Of a DNA stretch of 64,000 bases, positions 16,103 to 25,325 are shown piece after piece. This DNA comes from Bacteroides sp. 519 (lineage in GTDB: Bacteria; Bacteroidota; Bacteroidia; Bacteroidales; Bacteroidaceae), in assembly GCF_010500955.1 (NCBI RefSeq), contig NZ_QVMJ01000007.1, positions 248,001 through 312,000 on the forward strand. Reading direction: 5' to 3'. Positions within the stretch are counted from its first letter, which is position 1. Each line of letters starts with the position of its first letter. The notes under the pieces are model-generated. The model had not been told where the DNA came from, did not search any database, and was given only the letters and a program-made list of their open reading frames with translations. A program made the translations under genes and the position numbers.

Positions 16103-17473
16103 ATGAATAATAAAAATATAAACCGTAGAGAGTTTTTAAAAATAGTAGGTGTAACTACTGCTACAGCATCGGCTGCTATATATGGTTGTAGCCCCAACGG
16201 TGAGGCTGCACAAAAAGCATTAGGACCTATCCCTAAAGATAAAATGACATACCGCACCTATCCGGGTATAGACGACAATGTATCTTTACTTGGCTACGGC
16301 TGTATGCGCTGGCCAACAATGCCTGCCCCCGATGGTAAAGGCGATATGATAGATCAGGATGCAGTAAACGAACTGATAGATTATGCCATAGAACATGGCG
16401 TGAATTACTTCGACACATCGCCCGTATATGTACAAGGTTGGTCGGAGAAAGCTACAGGTATTGCTTTGAAAAGGCATCCGCGCGAGAAGATTTTCATTGC
16501 TACAAAACTATCTAACTTCCGCGATCATTCGTGGGAAAGTGGTTATGCCATGTATCGCAAATCAATGGAAGATTTGCAAACGGATTATATAGACTACTAT
16601 CTTCTCCACTCTTTGGGAAGCGGAGGTGCAGAGGCTTTCAACAAACGGTATGTTGACAATGGTTTGTTAGAGTTTTTGTTAAAAGAGCGCGAAGCCGGAC
16701 GCATCCGTAAACTTGGCTTTTCGTTTCACGGTACAAAGGATGGATTCGATTATTTATTAACCTTACACGAACAGATTCATTGGGATTTTGTACAGATACA
16801 GCTCAACTATGTAGATTGGAAACATGCTGGTAGAGGAAATGTAAACGCCGATTACCTGTACGACGAATTAGCCAAGCGCAAAATTCCTTCTATTATTATG
16901 GAGCCGTTGCTTGGTGGTCGTTTGTCGAAGGTACCCGATCATATTGTTGCACGCCTGAAACAACGCAACCCCGAAGGCAGTGTTGCTTCGTGGGCTTTCC
17001 GCTTTGCCGGCACACCCGAATATGTGCTGACAGTACTGAGTGGTATGACGTATAAGGAACATTTACAGGATAACATCCGCACTTTTGCGCCTCTGGCACC
17101 ACTCACTGATGATGATAAGGAGTTTCTGGAAGAAACAGCACAACTGATGTTGAAGTATCCAACAATTCCTTGTAACGACTGTAAATATTGTATGCCATGC
17201 CCATATGGTATTGATATTCCTGCGGTTTTGTTGCATTACAACAAGTGTGTGAACGAGGGAAATACGCCTAAAAGTCAGGGCGATGAGAATTATAAGAAGG
17301 CACGTCGTGCTTTTCTGGTTGGGTATGATCGTAGTGTACCAAAGCTTCGCCAGGCAGATCATTGTATTGGATGCGGCCAGTGTAATCCTACTTGTCCGCA
17401 GAAAATAGATATACCGAAAGAGTTACACCGAATAGACCGGTTTGTTGAACAGTTGAAGCAGGAGACGTTGTAG
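16103..17473 (+). CDS. Tat-exported aldo/keto reductase with C-terminal ferredoxin clusters
   Basis: The N-terminus has a twin-arginine motif (NRREFLK) and a hydrophobic stretch ending in AAIYGC, so it is probably a folded, Tat-exported lipoprotein anchored at Cys29. The aldo/keto reductase barrel follows with its catalytic tetrad Asp104, Tyr109, Lys135 and His169 (YFDTSPVY, IATKLS, LLHS). At the C-terminus are two iron-sulfur motifs, CNDCKYCMPCPYGID and CIGCGQCNPTCP. Extracytoplasmic NADPH is not expected, so electrons may come from the neighbouring polyferredoxin through these clusters. The substrate is unknown. It is the second gene of a two-gene operon. Confidence 0.88.
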   Translation: MNNKNINRREFLKIVGVTTATASAAIYGCSPNGEAAQKALGPIPKDKMTYRTYPGIDDNVSLLGYGCMRWPTMPAPDGKGDMIDQDAVNELIDYAIEHGVNYFDTSPVYVQGWSEKATGIALKRHPREKIFIATKLSNFRDHSWESGYAMYRKSMEDLQTDYIDYYLLHSLGSGGAEAFNKRYVDNGLLEFLLKEREAGRIRKLGFSFHGTKDGFDYLLTLHEQIHWDFVQIQLNYVDWKHAGRGNVNADYLYDELAKRKIPSIIMEPLLGGRLSKVPDHIVARLKQRNPEGSVASWAFRFAGTPEYVLTVLSGMTYKEHLQDNIRTFAPLAPLTDDDKEFLEETAQLMLKYPTIPCNDCKYCMPCPYGIDIPAVLLHYNKCVNEGNTPKSQGDENYKKARRAFLVGYDRSVPKLRQADHCIGCGQCNPTCPQKIDIPKELHRIDRFVEQLKQETL

Positions 17474-17484
17474 GAAAAGAAGGC

Positions 17485-17510
17485 GATGCCGCATGAAATC
17501 ATGCGGCATC
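17485..17510. terminator. perfect hairpin made of the GATGCCGCAT core
   Basis: GATGCCGCATGA (17485-17496), loop AA, TCATGCGGCATC (17499-17510) forms a 12-bp stem. It lies between the convergent reductase and sulfatase genes and may end both transcripts, although no long T-run follows. Its arms are the core that sits at the apex of other foldbacks in this window. Confidence 0.8.
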
Positions 17511-17535
17511 AGTTCCGTTCGCGCCTTCGCGCTCA

Positions 17536-19092
17536 CTATTTATCCTGAAAATGATAATTATAAAAATTCCTTTTAAAGTGATAACGGTGTCTCGGTACAG
17601 GTAGCGGATCCTGCAAACGCAGTTCCCAAGCCATCAACTTCGTTAATAACTCATTCTGTCGGCTTGCATACTTTGCCTTTCCAAATAAATTATCCACTTC
17701 ATACGGATCTTTTTTCAAATTATATAGTTCTCCATTACCATAACTATTCATTACAAGTTTCCAATCTCCCATACGTATCATGCGTAGCATACCGCTCTGT
17801 GTCCAGGTATTTAACTCATCAAAATGTGCGATTTTGTTAGGAGTAAATGAGCCTTCCTGTTCAAAGGTTAAATCATCAGTCAGCGGGAAATCTTCTCCAC
17901 CAAACCCTTGCTGAACTACGATACTTGAGAATTCTTCTTTAGGATATTCTTTGCCGGTTAGCATCGGCCACAAGCTCCTTCCCTGAACACCCATAGGAAT
18001 TGAATTGTCTATAGCTGTACAAAAAGTAGGAAAAAGATCAGCTAAAGATACATGAGCATCCAGTGGTTTTGATTGGTTCTTAATTCCATAACCAGCCCAA
18101 ACCATCGGGATCCTAGCCAGACTTTCGGATAATCCGGCACCTTTGCGGATTAATCCGTACTCACCACAATAATCTCCATGGTCAGAAAGAATCACAAATA
18201 TGGTATTTTCGTATAAGCCCTTCTCTTTAAGATCTTCTATCAAACGTTTTATCTGATCGTCTATTAAGCGAATCATTCCCATATAGTTGCCTCTTAACCG
18301 TGGCAAATCTTGCTCAAGGTTTGGACAGGAAGCATCTTCCAAAGCAGCTAATATCCGGTATTTTTCTCCTTTCATAACAGCATCCTGACGCGAGGTTTTT
18401 AAAGCAGGAAGCTTTTCCGGTGAGAACATGGAATAATAAGGTTCACAAACCTGAAACGGGTTATGTGGTTCCGGAAACGAAACCCAAACAAAGAACGGAT
18501 TACCTTTCTGACTATCTATCCATTGTATTGTTTCATCCACTATTCTTGTGGGTTGCTGATCTTTCAGAGGTATGGGAGATGGGTCAAGATATTGTCCTAC
18601 AGCATCATTCTTAAAGAAATTCTTTGCTATGCGGTCTCCTTCTGTTGTTGGCTTATTCTTTCCCCAGTGGCCATACTCCGACCAGAAATCCAAATCCGTG
18701 GCTTTTAGATAAGAGTGGTTTTTGCCTACTAATGCTGTTTTATAGTTATTCTCTTTTAAAACTGTTACCAGGTCTTTTTCATAATTTATATCTCGTACGT
18801 TATGATTGGTGCGTACATGTGTTGCATTGGGAAAACGACCTGTAAACATAGAACAACGGGCAGGTGTACTGGCCGGCATTACGGTATATGCCTTATCGAA
18901 CCAAACATTTTCGCGGGCAAGTCCATCTACATAAGGGGTTATTTCCAGCGGAAAGCCTTCACGCCCGCAGTAATCGGCCCGCTGCTGGTCGGTCATGATT
19001 ACAACAATGTTTGGTTTGTCGGTCTGGGCAAATAAGGATAAGCCAAGTCCCTGAATTGCGATGCCGGAATAAAGGATTTTTCTATAGTTCAT
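17536..19092 (-). CDS. S1-family sulfatase, serine-type formylglycine site
   Basis: This exported sulfatase of 518 residues has a signal peptide ending near LSLFAQ. The metal-site start NIVVIMTDQQRAD follows, then the formylglycine motif STPAR, with Ser75 as the residue to be oxidised. Later come FVWVSFPEPHNPF and ILSDHGDYCGEYG, typical of the family. A serine in that position needs an anaerobic radical SAM maturase (anSME), which is not in the window. Such enzymes remove sulfate esters from host or algal glycans. It is the last gene of a susC-susD-sulfatase operon, 24 bases after susD, so the imported ligand is probably a sulfated glycan. Confidence 0.93.
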   Translation of the reverse strand: MNYRKILYSGIAIQGLGLSLFAQTDKPNIVVIMTDQQRADYCGREGFPLEITPYVDGLARENVWFDKAYTVMPASTPARCSMFTGRFPNATHVRTNHNVRDINYEKDLVTVLKENNYKTALVGKNHSYLKATDLDFWSEYGHWGKNKPTTEGDRIAKNFFKNDAVGQYLDPSPIPLKDQQPTRIVDETIQWIDSQKGNPFFVWVSFPEPHNPFQVCEPYYSMFSPEKLPALKTSRQDAVMKGEKYRILAALEDASCPNLEQDLPRLRGNYMGMIRLIDDQIKRLIEDLKEKGLYENTIFVILSDHGDYCGEYGLIRKGAGLSESLARIPMVWAGYGIKNQSKPLDAHVSLADLFPTFCTAIDNSIPMGVQGRSLWPMLTGKEYPKEEFSSIVVQQGFGGEDFPLTDDLTFEQEGSFTPNKIAHFDELNTWTQSGMLRMIRMGDWKLVMNSYGNGELYNLKKDPYEVDNLFGKAKYASRQNELLTKLMAWELRLQDPLPVPRHRYHFKRNFYNYHFQDK

Positions 19093-19116
19093 TGTTATTT
19101 AATTTATATTGATTTG

Positions 19117-20928
19117 TCAATCCCATCCTGGATTTTGCACCATATTCGGATTCATCTGTATTTCTCTCGCCGGTATCGGCAAAGTCCAGTAGTGTTCACC
19201 ACCCCATGAATAATTATTTGTTGTAGTACCAAATACCTGACGCATTCCATTCACTTTGCCTTCTTTATCAACATAAAACTTAAGGTCTTTCCAGGTTTTC
19301 CAACGTAATTCATCAAAGAAGATAACATCTTCGCCAATTAATTCCCAGTGACGTTCGTCCATAATACGCTGATGCATATCTTCCTTTCCCGTAACCTGCG
19401 TATGGTCATTTGTTCCTAACAATTGTGTACCTGCTCTTTTGCGCACTTCGTTGACCTTGCTTATGGCTCCGGGGAGATCGTTTAATTCATTCAAAGCCTC
19501 GGCCCAGTTCAACAGAACATCGGCATAACGGATAAAGGGCAAATCCAGTTCGGAATAGATGTTGGGCAATTCCAGTCCTTCACCCACAAACTTACGATTC
19601 AGGTAATATAGTTTTAAACTGGTATCGGTTTTTAAATCCCCGAAAGTTTGATATGAACGGAATGGGAAACGCATGATGTATTCTTTAGGAGTACCTTCAA
19701 CCCCACCAATAAAGCTGGAATAAGGGGTTATTACCGACATGGCCAGTCGTGGGTCACGGTTTGCATAAGCCTTCTTTATTCTATCCTCATTACCTGTTGG
19801 ATCGTATTTAGACATATCTGCTCCGGCTGCTACAGCATTCTTTCTTTCGGTTTCAGTAATGTTGTTTCTTAGGAAAAGTGCCAAACGGGAATCGTGAGAC
19901 ATGGCATTGTATCCCGGAATATGGTCGTCCCAGTTAAACTTGCTGCCGTCAATGTTTTCATACGTTTCTACCAGTCGCGGATTTATAATGTAGTTATTCC
20001 ACCCTAAACCGTTACCCGAAGGATCAGGAGGCAGACACCTGTTTCCAAATCCTCTGTTTTTCTTGTGTGTATAATCGGGATGATCTATAGCTTGTAAAGA
20101 GAATATCATTTCGTCGCAACGTTCATTTTCCAGTTTAAATAACCGTTTGTACGATTCTGCACCTGCTTCTTCGTAAAGAGCATACCCACAGTCTTTAACT
20201 GCCTGAAAATCATCGGCGGCCTTTTTCCATTCTTTCATCCATAAGTACACTTTCCCTCTTAATGCGTAGGCTGCTCCCTTAGTTATATGTCCGTAATTGG
20301 AATCATCCGAGGTATATTTTGCCGGCAAATCAGGATTATTGATACACATAGTCAGGTCACTTACTATGTTTTTCCACATTTCATCTTGGGTAGAACGTGG
20401 CAGGTTTGCATCTTCAATATTCTTAACCGGATCCACATAGTAAGGAACTCCACCATACAGAATATTTAAACGGTAGTACCACCAGCTACGCAAAAACATA
20501 CATTCGGAAACATAACGGCTTTTCTTCGATTCTTCTATTCCGTCAACGCCCGGTAGGTTTGCAATAACATCATTGGCTTTCATTATTCCTTTATAATCCC
20601 GTTGCCAGGGAAGTAAACTTCCTTTTGGGGAACTGGGAGAATTGGTGCCGAATAAGAAATGAAAGTTGGGTGCCATACCAATACCATAATCCATATTGCC
20701 CGACCATATTTCGAACCATCCATTAGCAACATCGGCATATTCTGCATATAATTGATTATACACTCCTGCCACTGTTTGTTCGGCCAGAGTAGGTGTGCTC
20801 CATACATTTCCTTCTGCGGGTTGCCCGTTGGGCGATAGGTCCATATCTACACAGCTTGTTACGGACATTCCTGTAATAGCTATTGCGGCTATCAGGATTT
20901 TTGCTTTATATCTATTTATATTGTTCAT
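19117..20928 (-). CDS. SusD-like outer-membrane glycan-binding lipoprotein
   Basis: This 603-residue lipoprotein (signal ending at Cys26, MSVTSC) has the usual SusD arrangement. The N-terminal helical region with VAGVYNQLYAEYAD and the YVSECMFLRSWWYYRLNILYG motif are present, as is a C-terminal DLPFIRYADVLLNWAEALNE segment. The latter is diagnostic of the RagB/SusD family. The protein ends NPNMVQNPGWD, also typical. It should pair with the SusC encoded 11 bases upstream and cap its channel. With the sulfatase behind it, the ligand is likely a sulfated oligosaccharide. Confidence 0.95.
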   Translation of the reverse strand: MNNINRYKAKILIAAIAITGMSVTSCVDMDLSPNGQPAEGNVWSTPTLAEQTVAGVYNQLYAEYADVANGWFEIWSGNMDYGIGMAPNFHFLFGTNSPSSPKGSLLPWQRDYKGIMKANDVIANLPGVDGIEESKKSRYVSECMFLRSWWYYRLNILYGGVPYYVDPVKNIEDANLPRSTQDEMWKNIVSDLTMCINNPDLPAKYTSDDSNYGHITKGAAYALRGKVYLWMKEWKKAADDFQAVKDCGYALYEEAGAESYKRLFKLENERCDEMIFSLQAIDHPDYTHKKNRGFGNRCLPPDPSGNGLGWNNYIINPRLVETYENIDGSKFNWDDHIPGYNAMSHDSRLALFLRNNITETERKNAVAAGADMSKYDPTGNEDRIKKAYANRDPRLAMSVITPYSSFIGGVEGTPKEYIMRFPFRSYQTFGDLKTDTSLKLYYLNRKFVGEGLELPNIYSELDLPFIRYADVLLNWAEALNELNDLPGAISKVNEVRKRAGTQLLGTNDHTQVTGKEDMHQRIMDERHWELIGEDVIFFDELRWKTWKDLKFYVDKEGKVNGMRQVFGTTTNNYSWGGEHYWTLPIPAREIQMNPNMVQNPGWD

Positions 20929-20939
20929 TGTGGTTTACT

Positions 20940-23900
20940 TTAGAAAGTTATATTTACACCAAACGCATATTGTCTCATTGGAGCATAGCCTACTCCGCTC
21001 ATCATTTCAGGATCAATACCTTTAAATTTGGTTATAGTCAGTAAATTCTCACCCGATGCATATACACGAACGTTTTGCATAAATGCTTTTTGTGTCCATT
21101 TGCGTGGAATGGTGTAGCCAATGGTTAGGTTCTTCAATTTAATATAATCTCCGGTATGCAAAATATGCTGGCCTTGTACGCTTACCTGTCCTCCTTTATC
21201 CATTGTTAAACGGGGAAATTTAGATGTAGTATTTGTTCTTGGATCAGTGGGGTTTTTCGGATCGTAGAAGTAATGATCGTAAGCTATATCCTTGCCTATT
21301 CCGTAGCCAAACCAGGTCATACTGCTGTTTTCGCCTGCCTGATACCAGTTTATTTTAAATCCGGCAGCACCCGACCAGTTCATAGCGAAATCGAATCCCC
21401 TCCATGATGCATTTGCCTGAAATCCATAATAATATTTAGGTGTCTTGGAATATCCCTGAAACTCCTTATCATTCTCGTTACCATAAATACCATCTCCATT
21501 AACATCGGCAAAGATGATATCTCCATACCATATTTTACCTTTGCCTATTCCTTGTTTAGGATAAAATTTATATCCGGCGTCAGACATGGCCTGTAACCAT
21601 TTCATATCATCTTCTGTGCGAATCATACCGTCTTTAGGTCCCCCCTGAGGATTTACCGTACCATCGACATTGAAATAGCTACGGTTGCCCTTGTATATAT
21701 TCAACACATAGAACTCATTGATCATGTGCCCTTCCAGAACCCGTTGCAGTTCTCCGGTTGATACTTCTCCTAAATTTGTATAGTAACTTTTGCTTCCATC
21801 GGCATTCTCGCGCCATTCGCGAATAAGTTCTCCTTTGTATTTGGATACTTCGTTTTTGTTGAATGAGAAATTTCCGGATATTCCATAAACAACATTACCA
21901 ATGCGATCGTTCCAACCTAAAGTAACTTCTACTCCTTTGTTGGTAACTTCTGCAATATTCTGGCGTGGAGACTCAAATCCGGCTAATGTAGGAGACAGGG
22001 TTGGCTTGTATAAAATGCCGTCTGTTACTTTGTTATAAACTTCTACAGTTCCGTTCAAACGATTCTTCAAAGCAGTAAAGTCGATACCCAAGTTGGTTAC
22101 AGTAGTTGTTTCCCATTTCAGATTGTAATTTGAAAAGCTGCCCATACCGATTCCCGGTACTTCACTATTGCCAAAAGCATAATGAGGAGATGTTACATAA
22201 ACCGCTTGCCATTCGTAATTACCAATAGAATTATTTCCCAGCTTACCCCATGAGGCACGTAGTTTCAGGTTATCCAACCAGCGTAAACTCTTCATAAATT
22301 GTTCTTCGGATATGCGCCATGCGGCAGAAAAAGATGGAAATGTTCCCCAGCGGTTATCCGGTGAGAAGCGGGATGAACCATCATAACGCAGATTGGCTTC
22401 GAACAAATAACGGGAATCGTATCCGTAAGTAACACGACCAAATACAGAACGTGAGGAGAATTCGGTAGTATTCCCTTTGATGTAATCGGGTTCGGTAAGT
22501 GAGTTAAAATCCGTAAGGCTGGTATCCAGCATTCCTTTTTTACTGATATCTGTTATGCGTGCCCATTTGCGGAATTCTTCATAACCTACCAACGCGCCTA
22601 CATCGTGCTTACCATTAAATACTTGCCCCCAGGTTAAGGTTGTTGTATTTTTCCAACTTTGATTTCCATCAATGTAATATTTTACAGGATATTCGGCAAG
22701 TATCTCCGAAGTTGGAGGGGTGTTTGTTGTTTCCCCACGCTGGAAAGTGTATCGTTCCCGGTAATCGGAATAATGCCACAAATCTTCTCTTCTGTAATGA
22801 TCATAATAGAAGTTTGATATAAAGTGGAAGTTTTTAAGGAAATCTATTTTGATATAAGGATTCACAAAGAATTTGGTTGTTTTGTAAGATCCTCCGGAGT
22901 TATTTAATGCATATACAGGATTATTTACTACAGGGTCTTCTTCCAGCGCTTCGGGCGATCCATATTTGCCATCGTAATACGGATAGCTTCCCGGTGTACT
23001 TTTCTGCATTTGCAAACCGTTCATATCGTCCACATTATTTCTTTCCTGGTCAACATGGTATCCCCATGCATTTAATCCGATAGCAAGGAAGTTGGTTACC
23101 TGCGATTCGAGATTACTGCGCATGTAATATTTCTGCATTCCCGAGTTTACCACCAGTCCCGGATTATTTACATAAGTGGCATTTATGCTATATTTTGTTT
23201 TCTTTTCTGCACCGGTTAATGTAACAGAGTGTTCCTGCATCCATTTGGGATTGTACACTTCATCGTACCAATCGGTATTTGGATAAGCTACATAATTGGG
23301 GTATCCGGATTCTGATATTCCGTTTGGATTCTTTTCTGCATTGCGCCATGCATCAATTGTAGTTTGACTGAAAACCTGTGCCTGTTCCGCATTTTCGGAT
23401 GCTTCATTGATAAACTCCATGTAATCAGCATAGTTTGAAACCATTCGGTTTAAACGGGCAGGTGTATTATAAGAGAATTTTCCTGAATAGGTTACACTGA
23501 TTTTGCCATCTTGTCCTTTCTTTGTTGTAAGCAAGATAACACCATTAGCACCACGGTTTCCATAAATAGCACAAGATGCTGCATCTTTCAAAATGGAGAT
23601 AGATGCTATGTCATTGGGGTTAACGTTATTCAGGGACATTTCCATCCCATCAACCAGAATTAATGGTCCGGCTTCATTTAAAGTACCGGTACCCCGGATA
23701 CGTAAAGTTGAGGATTCCGAATTAGGCTTACTGGATGTTTGCATCACATTTAATCCGGCTACCATCCCCGATAAGGTAGAAGCAAGTGTGGTTACCGGGC
23801 GCGATAATGTTTTATCATCGAAATTAACGGTAGCCACAGAGCCTGTGAGATTTACTTTCTTTTGGGAACCGTAACCAACAACTACCACTTCTTCAAGCAT

Positions 23901-24203
23901 TTCGTTATCCGATACTAACTGGATATCCAAAACGGTTTGGTTATCAATAACTATAGTCTGGTTTTTGTATCCAACATAGGATATTTCCAGTGTATTCCCT
24001 TTGTCAACATTCAAGGAGAAGTTGCCGTCTACATCGGTAATTACACCAGTAGCCGATTCTTTTACCAGAATACTTACTCCGATAAGGGGTTCGTCCGTAT
24101 CCTTATCAGTTACACGTCCTGAAATTGGTGAACTTGCCGCATTTGCCAATATACTGACCATACAAGCAAATAAACACATCATGAGTTTTGTTTTTACATG
24201 CAT
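20940..24203 (-). CDS. SusC/RagA TonB-dependent transporter
   Basis: This 1087-residue transporter has a signal peptide (about 1-22) and a carboxypeptidase-regulatory-like domain (SGRVTDKDTDEPLIGVSILV, about 28-105). A TonB-box region follows (EEVVVVGYGSQKK), then the plug (LILVDGMEM, ILKDAASCAIYGNRGANGV) and a barrel ending in YAFGVNITF. It lacks an STN domain, so it is not itself a sigma-signalling receptor; control probably comes from one of the hybrid two-component regulators nearby. It heads the susC-susD-sulfatase operon. A TACTTTTG-like box on the minus strand at 24246-24253 could be the -7 element. Confidence 0.94.
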   Translation of the reverse strand: MHVKTKLMMCLFACMVSILANAASSPISGRVTDKDTDEPLIGVSILVKESATGVITDVDGNFSLNVDKGNTLEISYVGYKNQTIVIDNQTVLDIQLVSDNEMLEEVVVVGYGSQKKVNLTGSVATVNFDDKTLSRPVTTLASTLSGMVAGLNVMQTSSKPNSESSTLRIRGTGTLNEAGPLILVDGMEMSLNNVNPNDIASISILKDAASCAIYGNRGANGVILLTTKKGQDGKISVTYSGKFSYNTPARLNRMVSNYADYMEFINEASENAEQAQVFSQTTIDAWRNAEKNPNGISESGYPNYVAYPNTDWYDEVYNPKWMQEHSVTLTGAEKKTKYSINATYVNNPGLVVNSGMQKYYMRSNLESQVTNFLAIGLNAWGYHVDQERNNVDDMNGLQMQKSTPGSYPYYDGKYGSPEALEEDPVVNNPVYALNNSGGSYKTTKFFVNPYIKIDFLKNFHFISNFYYDHYRREDLWHYSDYRERYTFQRGETTNTPPTSEILAEYPVKYYIDGNQSWKNTTTLTWGQVFNGKHDVGALVGYEEFRKWARITDISKKGMLDTSLTDFNSLTEPDYIKGNTTEFSSRSVFGRVTYGYDSRYLFEANLRYDGSSRFSPDNRWGTFPSFSAAWRISEEQFMKSLRWLDNLKLRASWGKLGNNSIGNYEWQAVYVTSPHYAFGNSEVPGIGMGSFSNYNLKWETTTVTNLGIDFTALKNRLNGTVEVYNKVTDGILYKPTLSPTLAGFESPRQNIAEVTNKGVEVTLGWNDRIGNVVYGISGNFSFNKNEVSKYKGELIREWRENADGSKSYYTNLGEVSTGELQRVLEGHMINEFYVLNIYKGNRSYFNVDGTVNPQGGPKDGMIRTEDDMKWLQAMSDAGYKFYPKQGIGKGKIWYGDIIFADVNGDGIYGNENDKEFQGYSKTPKYYYGFQANASWRGFDFAMNWSGAAGFKINWYQAGENSSMTWFGYGIGKDIAYDHYFYDPKNPTDPRTNTTSKFPRLTMDKGGQVSVQGQHILHTGDYIKLKNLTIGYTIPRKWTQKAFMQNVRVYASGENLLTITKFKGIDPEMMSGVGYAPMRQYAFGVNITF

Positions 24204-24434
24204 AAGATTTTAAATTTGAATTAAATACTATCTGTTACACAAATCCAAAAGTACGGGACTAAGTTTGAAACGTTATCCACAATTGTTCGCAGAGGACGTA
24301 TTATTGTTCAGGGTTGTTGTATCAGTATCAGCAGGAAAAGTATTTCAAGCACTATTGTTCCGGTTGTGAGTACAAATGTTTAGTTAAACTCGTATTCTGA
24401 ATCATCTGAATGAGTTTCTTCAATGATGTAACGA

Positions 24435-24470
24435 AAAAAGCCCTTTCCACTTGAATGAAAAGAGCTTTTT
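24435..24470 (-). terminator. hairpin terminator after higA
   Basis: AAAAAGCcCTTT (24435-24446) pairs with AAAGaGCTTTTT (24459-24470) with one bulged mismatch. On the minus strand the stem ends in a T-run, fitting termination of higBA before the susC promoter region (24204-24434). That stretch holds no gene. Confidence 0.7.
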
Positions 24471-24488
24471 AATAAGAGAGATATTTAT

Positions 24489-24854
24489 TTATACTCCCAA
24501 AACGATATCGGCATCAATATTTAGTTTTTTACTAATCTGTCTGGCTATGTTTAGGGTTGGCTCACCTTTTCCAGAGAGATATTCACTCACCCGGGAGGGA
24601 CTTACACCAATAATCTCTGAAAGTTTTTTCTGACTAATTCTCATTTCATACATACGTAGTTTTATTACATCAGTCAAAGAAGGCTTTTCTATTTTATAAT
24701 GCTCCTTTTCGTAAGCAACGACTAAATCAGTAAGAATATCAAGCTCAACATACTCCTTAGTTGTTTTAGGAGTATCATCATCTACTATTTCTACAAGCTC
24801 ATCAATTCTCGACATGATGGCTTTGTACTCCAATTCATTAGTTATTGTTTTCAT
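24489..24854 (-). CDS. higA: HigA-type antitoxin (XRE helix-turn-helix)
   Basis: The start at 24854 (MKTITNEL) gives 121 residues and follows the toxin stop by two bases. The ATG at 24872 would overlap the toxin gene. The C-terminal half is an XRE helix-turn-helix: IKLRMYEMRISQKKLSEIIG, then VSPSRVSEYLSGKGEPT and LNIARQISKKLNI. The N-terminal half (EYKAIMSRIDELVEI) matches HigA-type antitoxins. It should bind and neutralise HigB and repress the operon. The module lies between a transporter operon and a hybrid sensor. Confidence 0.9.
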   Translation of the reverse strand: MKTITNELEYKAIMSRIDELVEIVDDDTPKTTKEYVELDILTDLVVAYEKEHYKIEKPSLTDVIKLRMYEMRISQKKLSEIIGVSPSRVSEYLSGKGEPTLNIARQISKKLNIDADIVLGV

Positions 24855-24856
24855 AT

Positions 24857-25153
24857 TTATACTTTTGAGCAATCTTCTAGTTTATCATAATCAGCGTGAG
24901 TACCTATATATCGTGTATAAACAACTTTAGGTACAAACAAGACTAAAGCAATCAACCGGTATGAATTACCTTTAATATTAAATACATATCGTTTGCCACC
25001 TACCGAATCAACGCTATTAAACATATCTTTAATGTCCGCAAAGTTACTCCAATCTGCCTTTTCAACTTTGAAATACCAATCATCCAAAGCTACTTTTGAA
25101 TCAACATGAATATCCGAAAACTCTTCAATACGTTTATAGGCAATAATTCTCAT
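24857..25153 (-). CDS. higB: HigB-type mRNA interferase toxin
   Basis: With the start at 25153 (MRIIAYKRIEEF) the protein has 98 residues. It contains KADWSNFADIKDMF, GKRYVFNIKGNSYRLI and YTRYIGTHADYDKL, the signature of the HigB toxin family in the RelE superfamily. Members cleave mRNA on the ribosome. The upstream in-frame ATG at 25186 lies in the AT-rich promoter region and adds sequence without family match. Toxin-first gene order is normal for higBA. Confidence 0.9.
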   Translation of the reverse strand: MRIIAYKRIEEFSDIHVDSKVALDDWYFKVEKADWSNFADIKDMFNSVDSVGGKRYVFNIKGNSYRLIALVLFVPKVVYTRYIGTHADYDKLEDCSKV

Positions 25154-25227
25154 TATCTTATTATTTGAAACAAATATATGCAACAAATTTCATAAAACAA
25201 AATATTATTCTACATTTTAGATCGCCG

Positions 25228-25257
25228 TTTGTTTTTTAATATTTAAGATTATATTTG
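25228..25257 (+). promoter_or_regulatory. promoter for the first hybrid two-component gene
   Basis: TTTG at 25228-25231 and TATATTTG at 25250-25257 are 18 bases apart. The gene starts at 25326. This interval also carries the divergent higB upstream region. Confidence 0.6.
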
Positions 25258-25325
25258 ACTCGCTTTCCTTTTTTTATTTATTTTGTATGCGCATTTATAC
25301 CACAATCTAATACGAATGAACCTAC

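Noticed and set aside
24489..25153. Phage-defence role for the XRE/toxin pair
   Set aside because: Both proteins match plain HigBA closely; nothing else of a defence island is adjacent.
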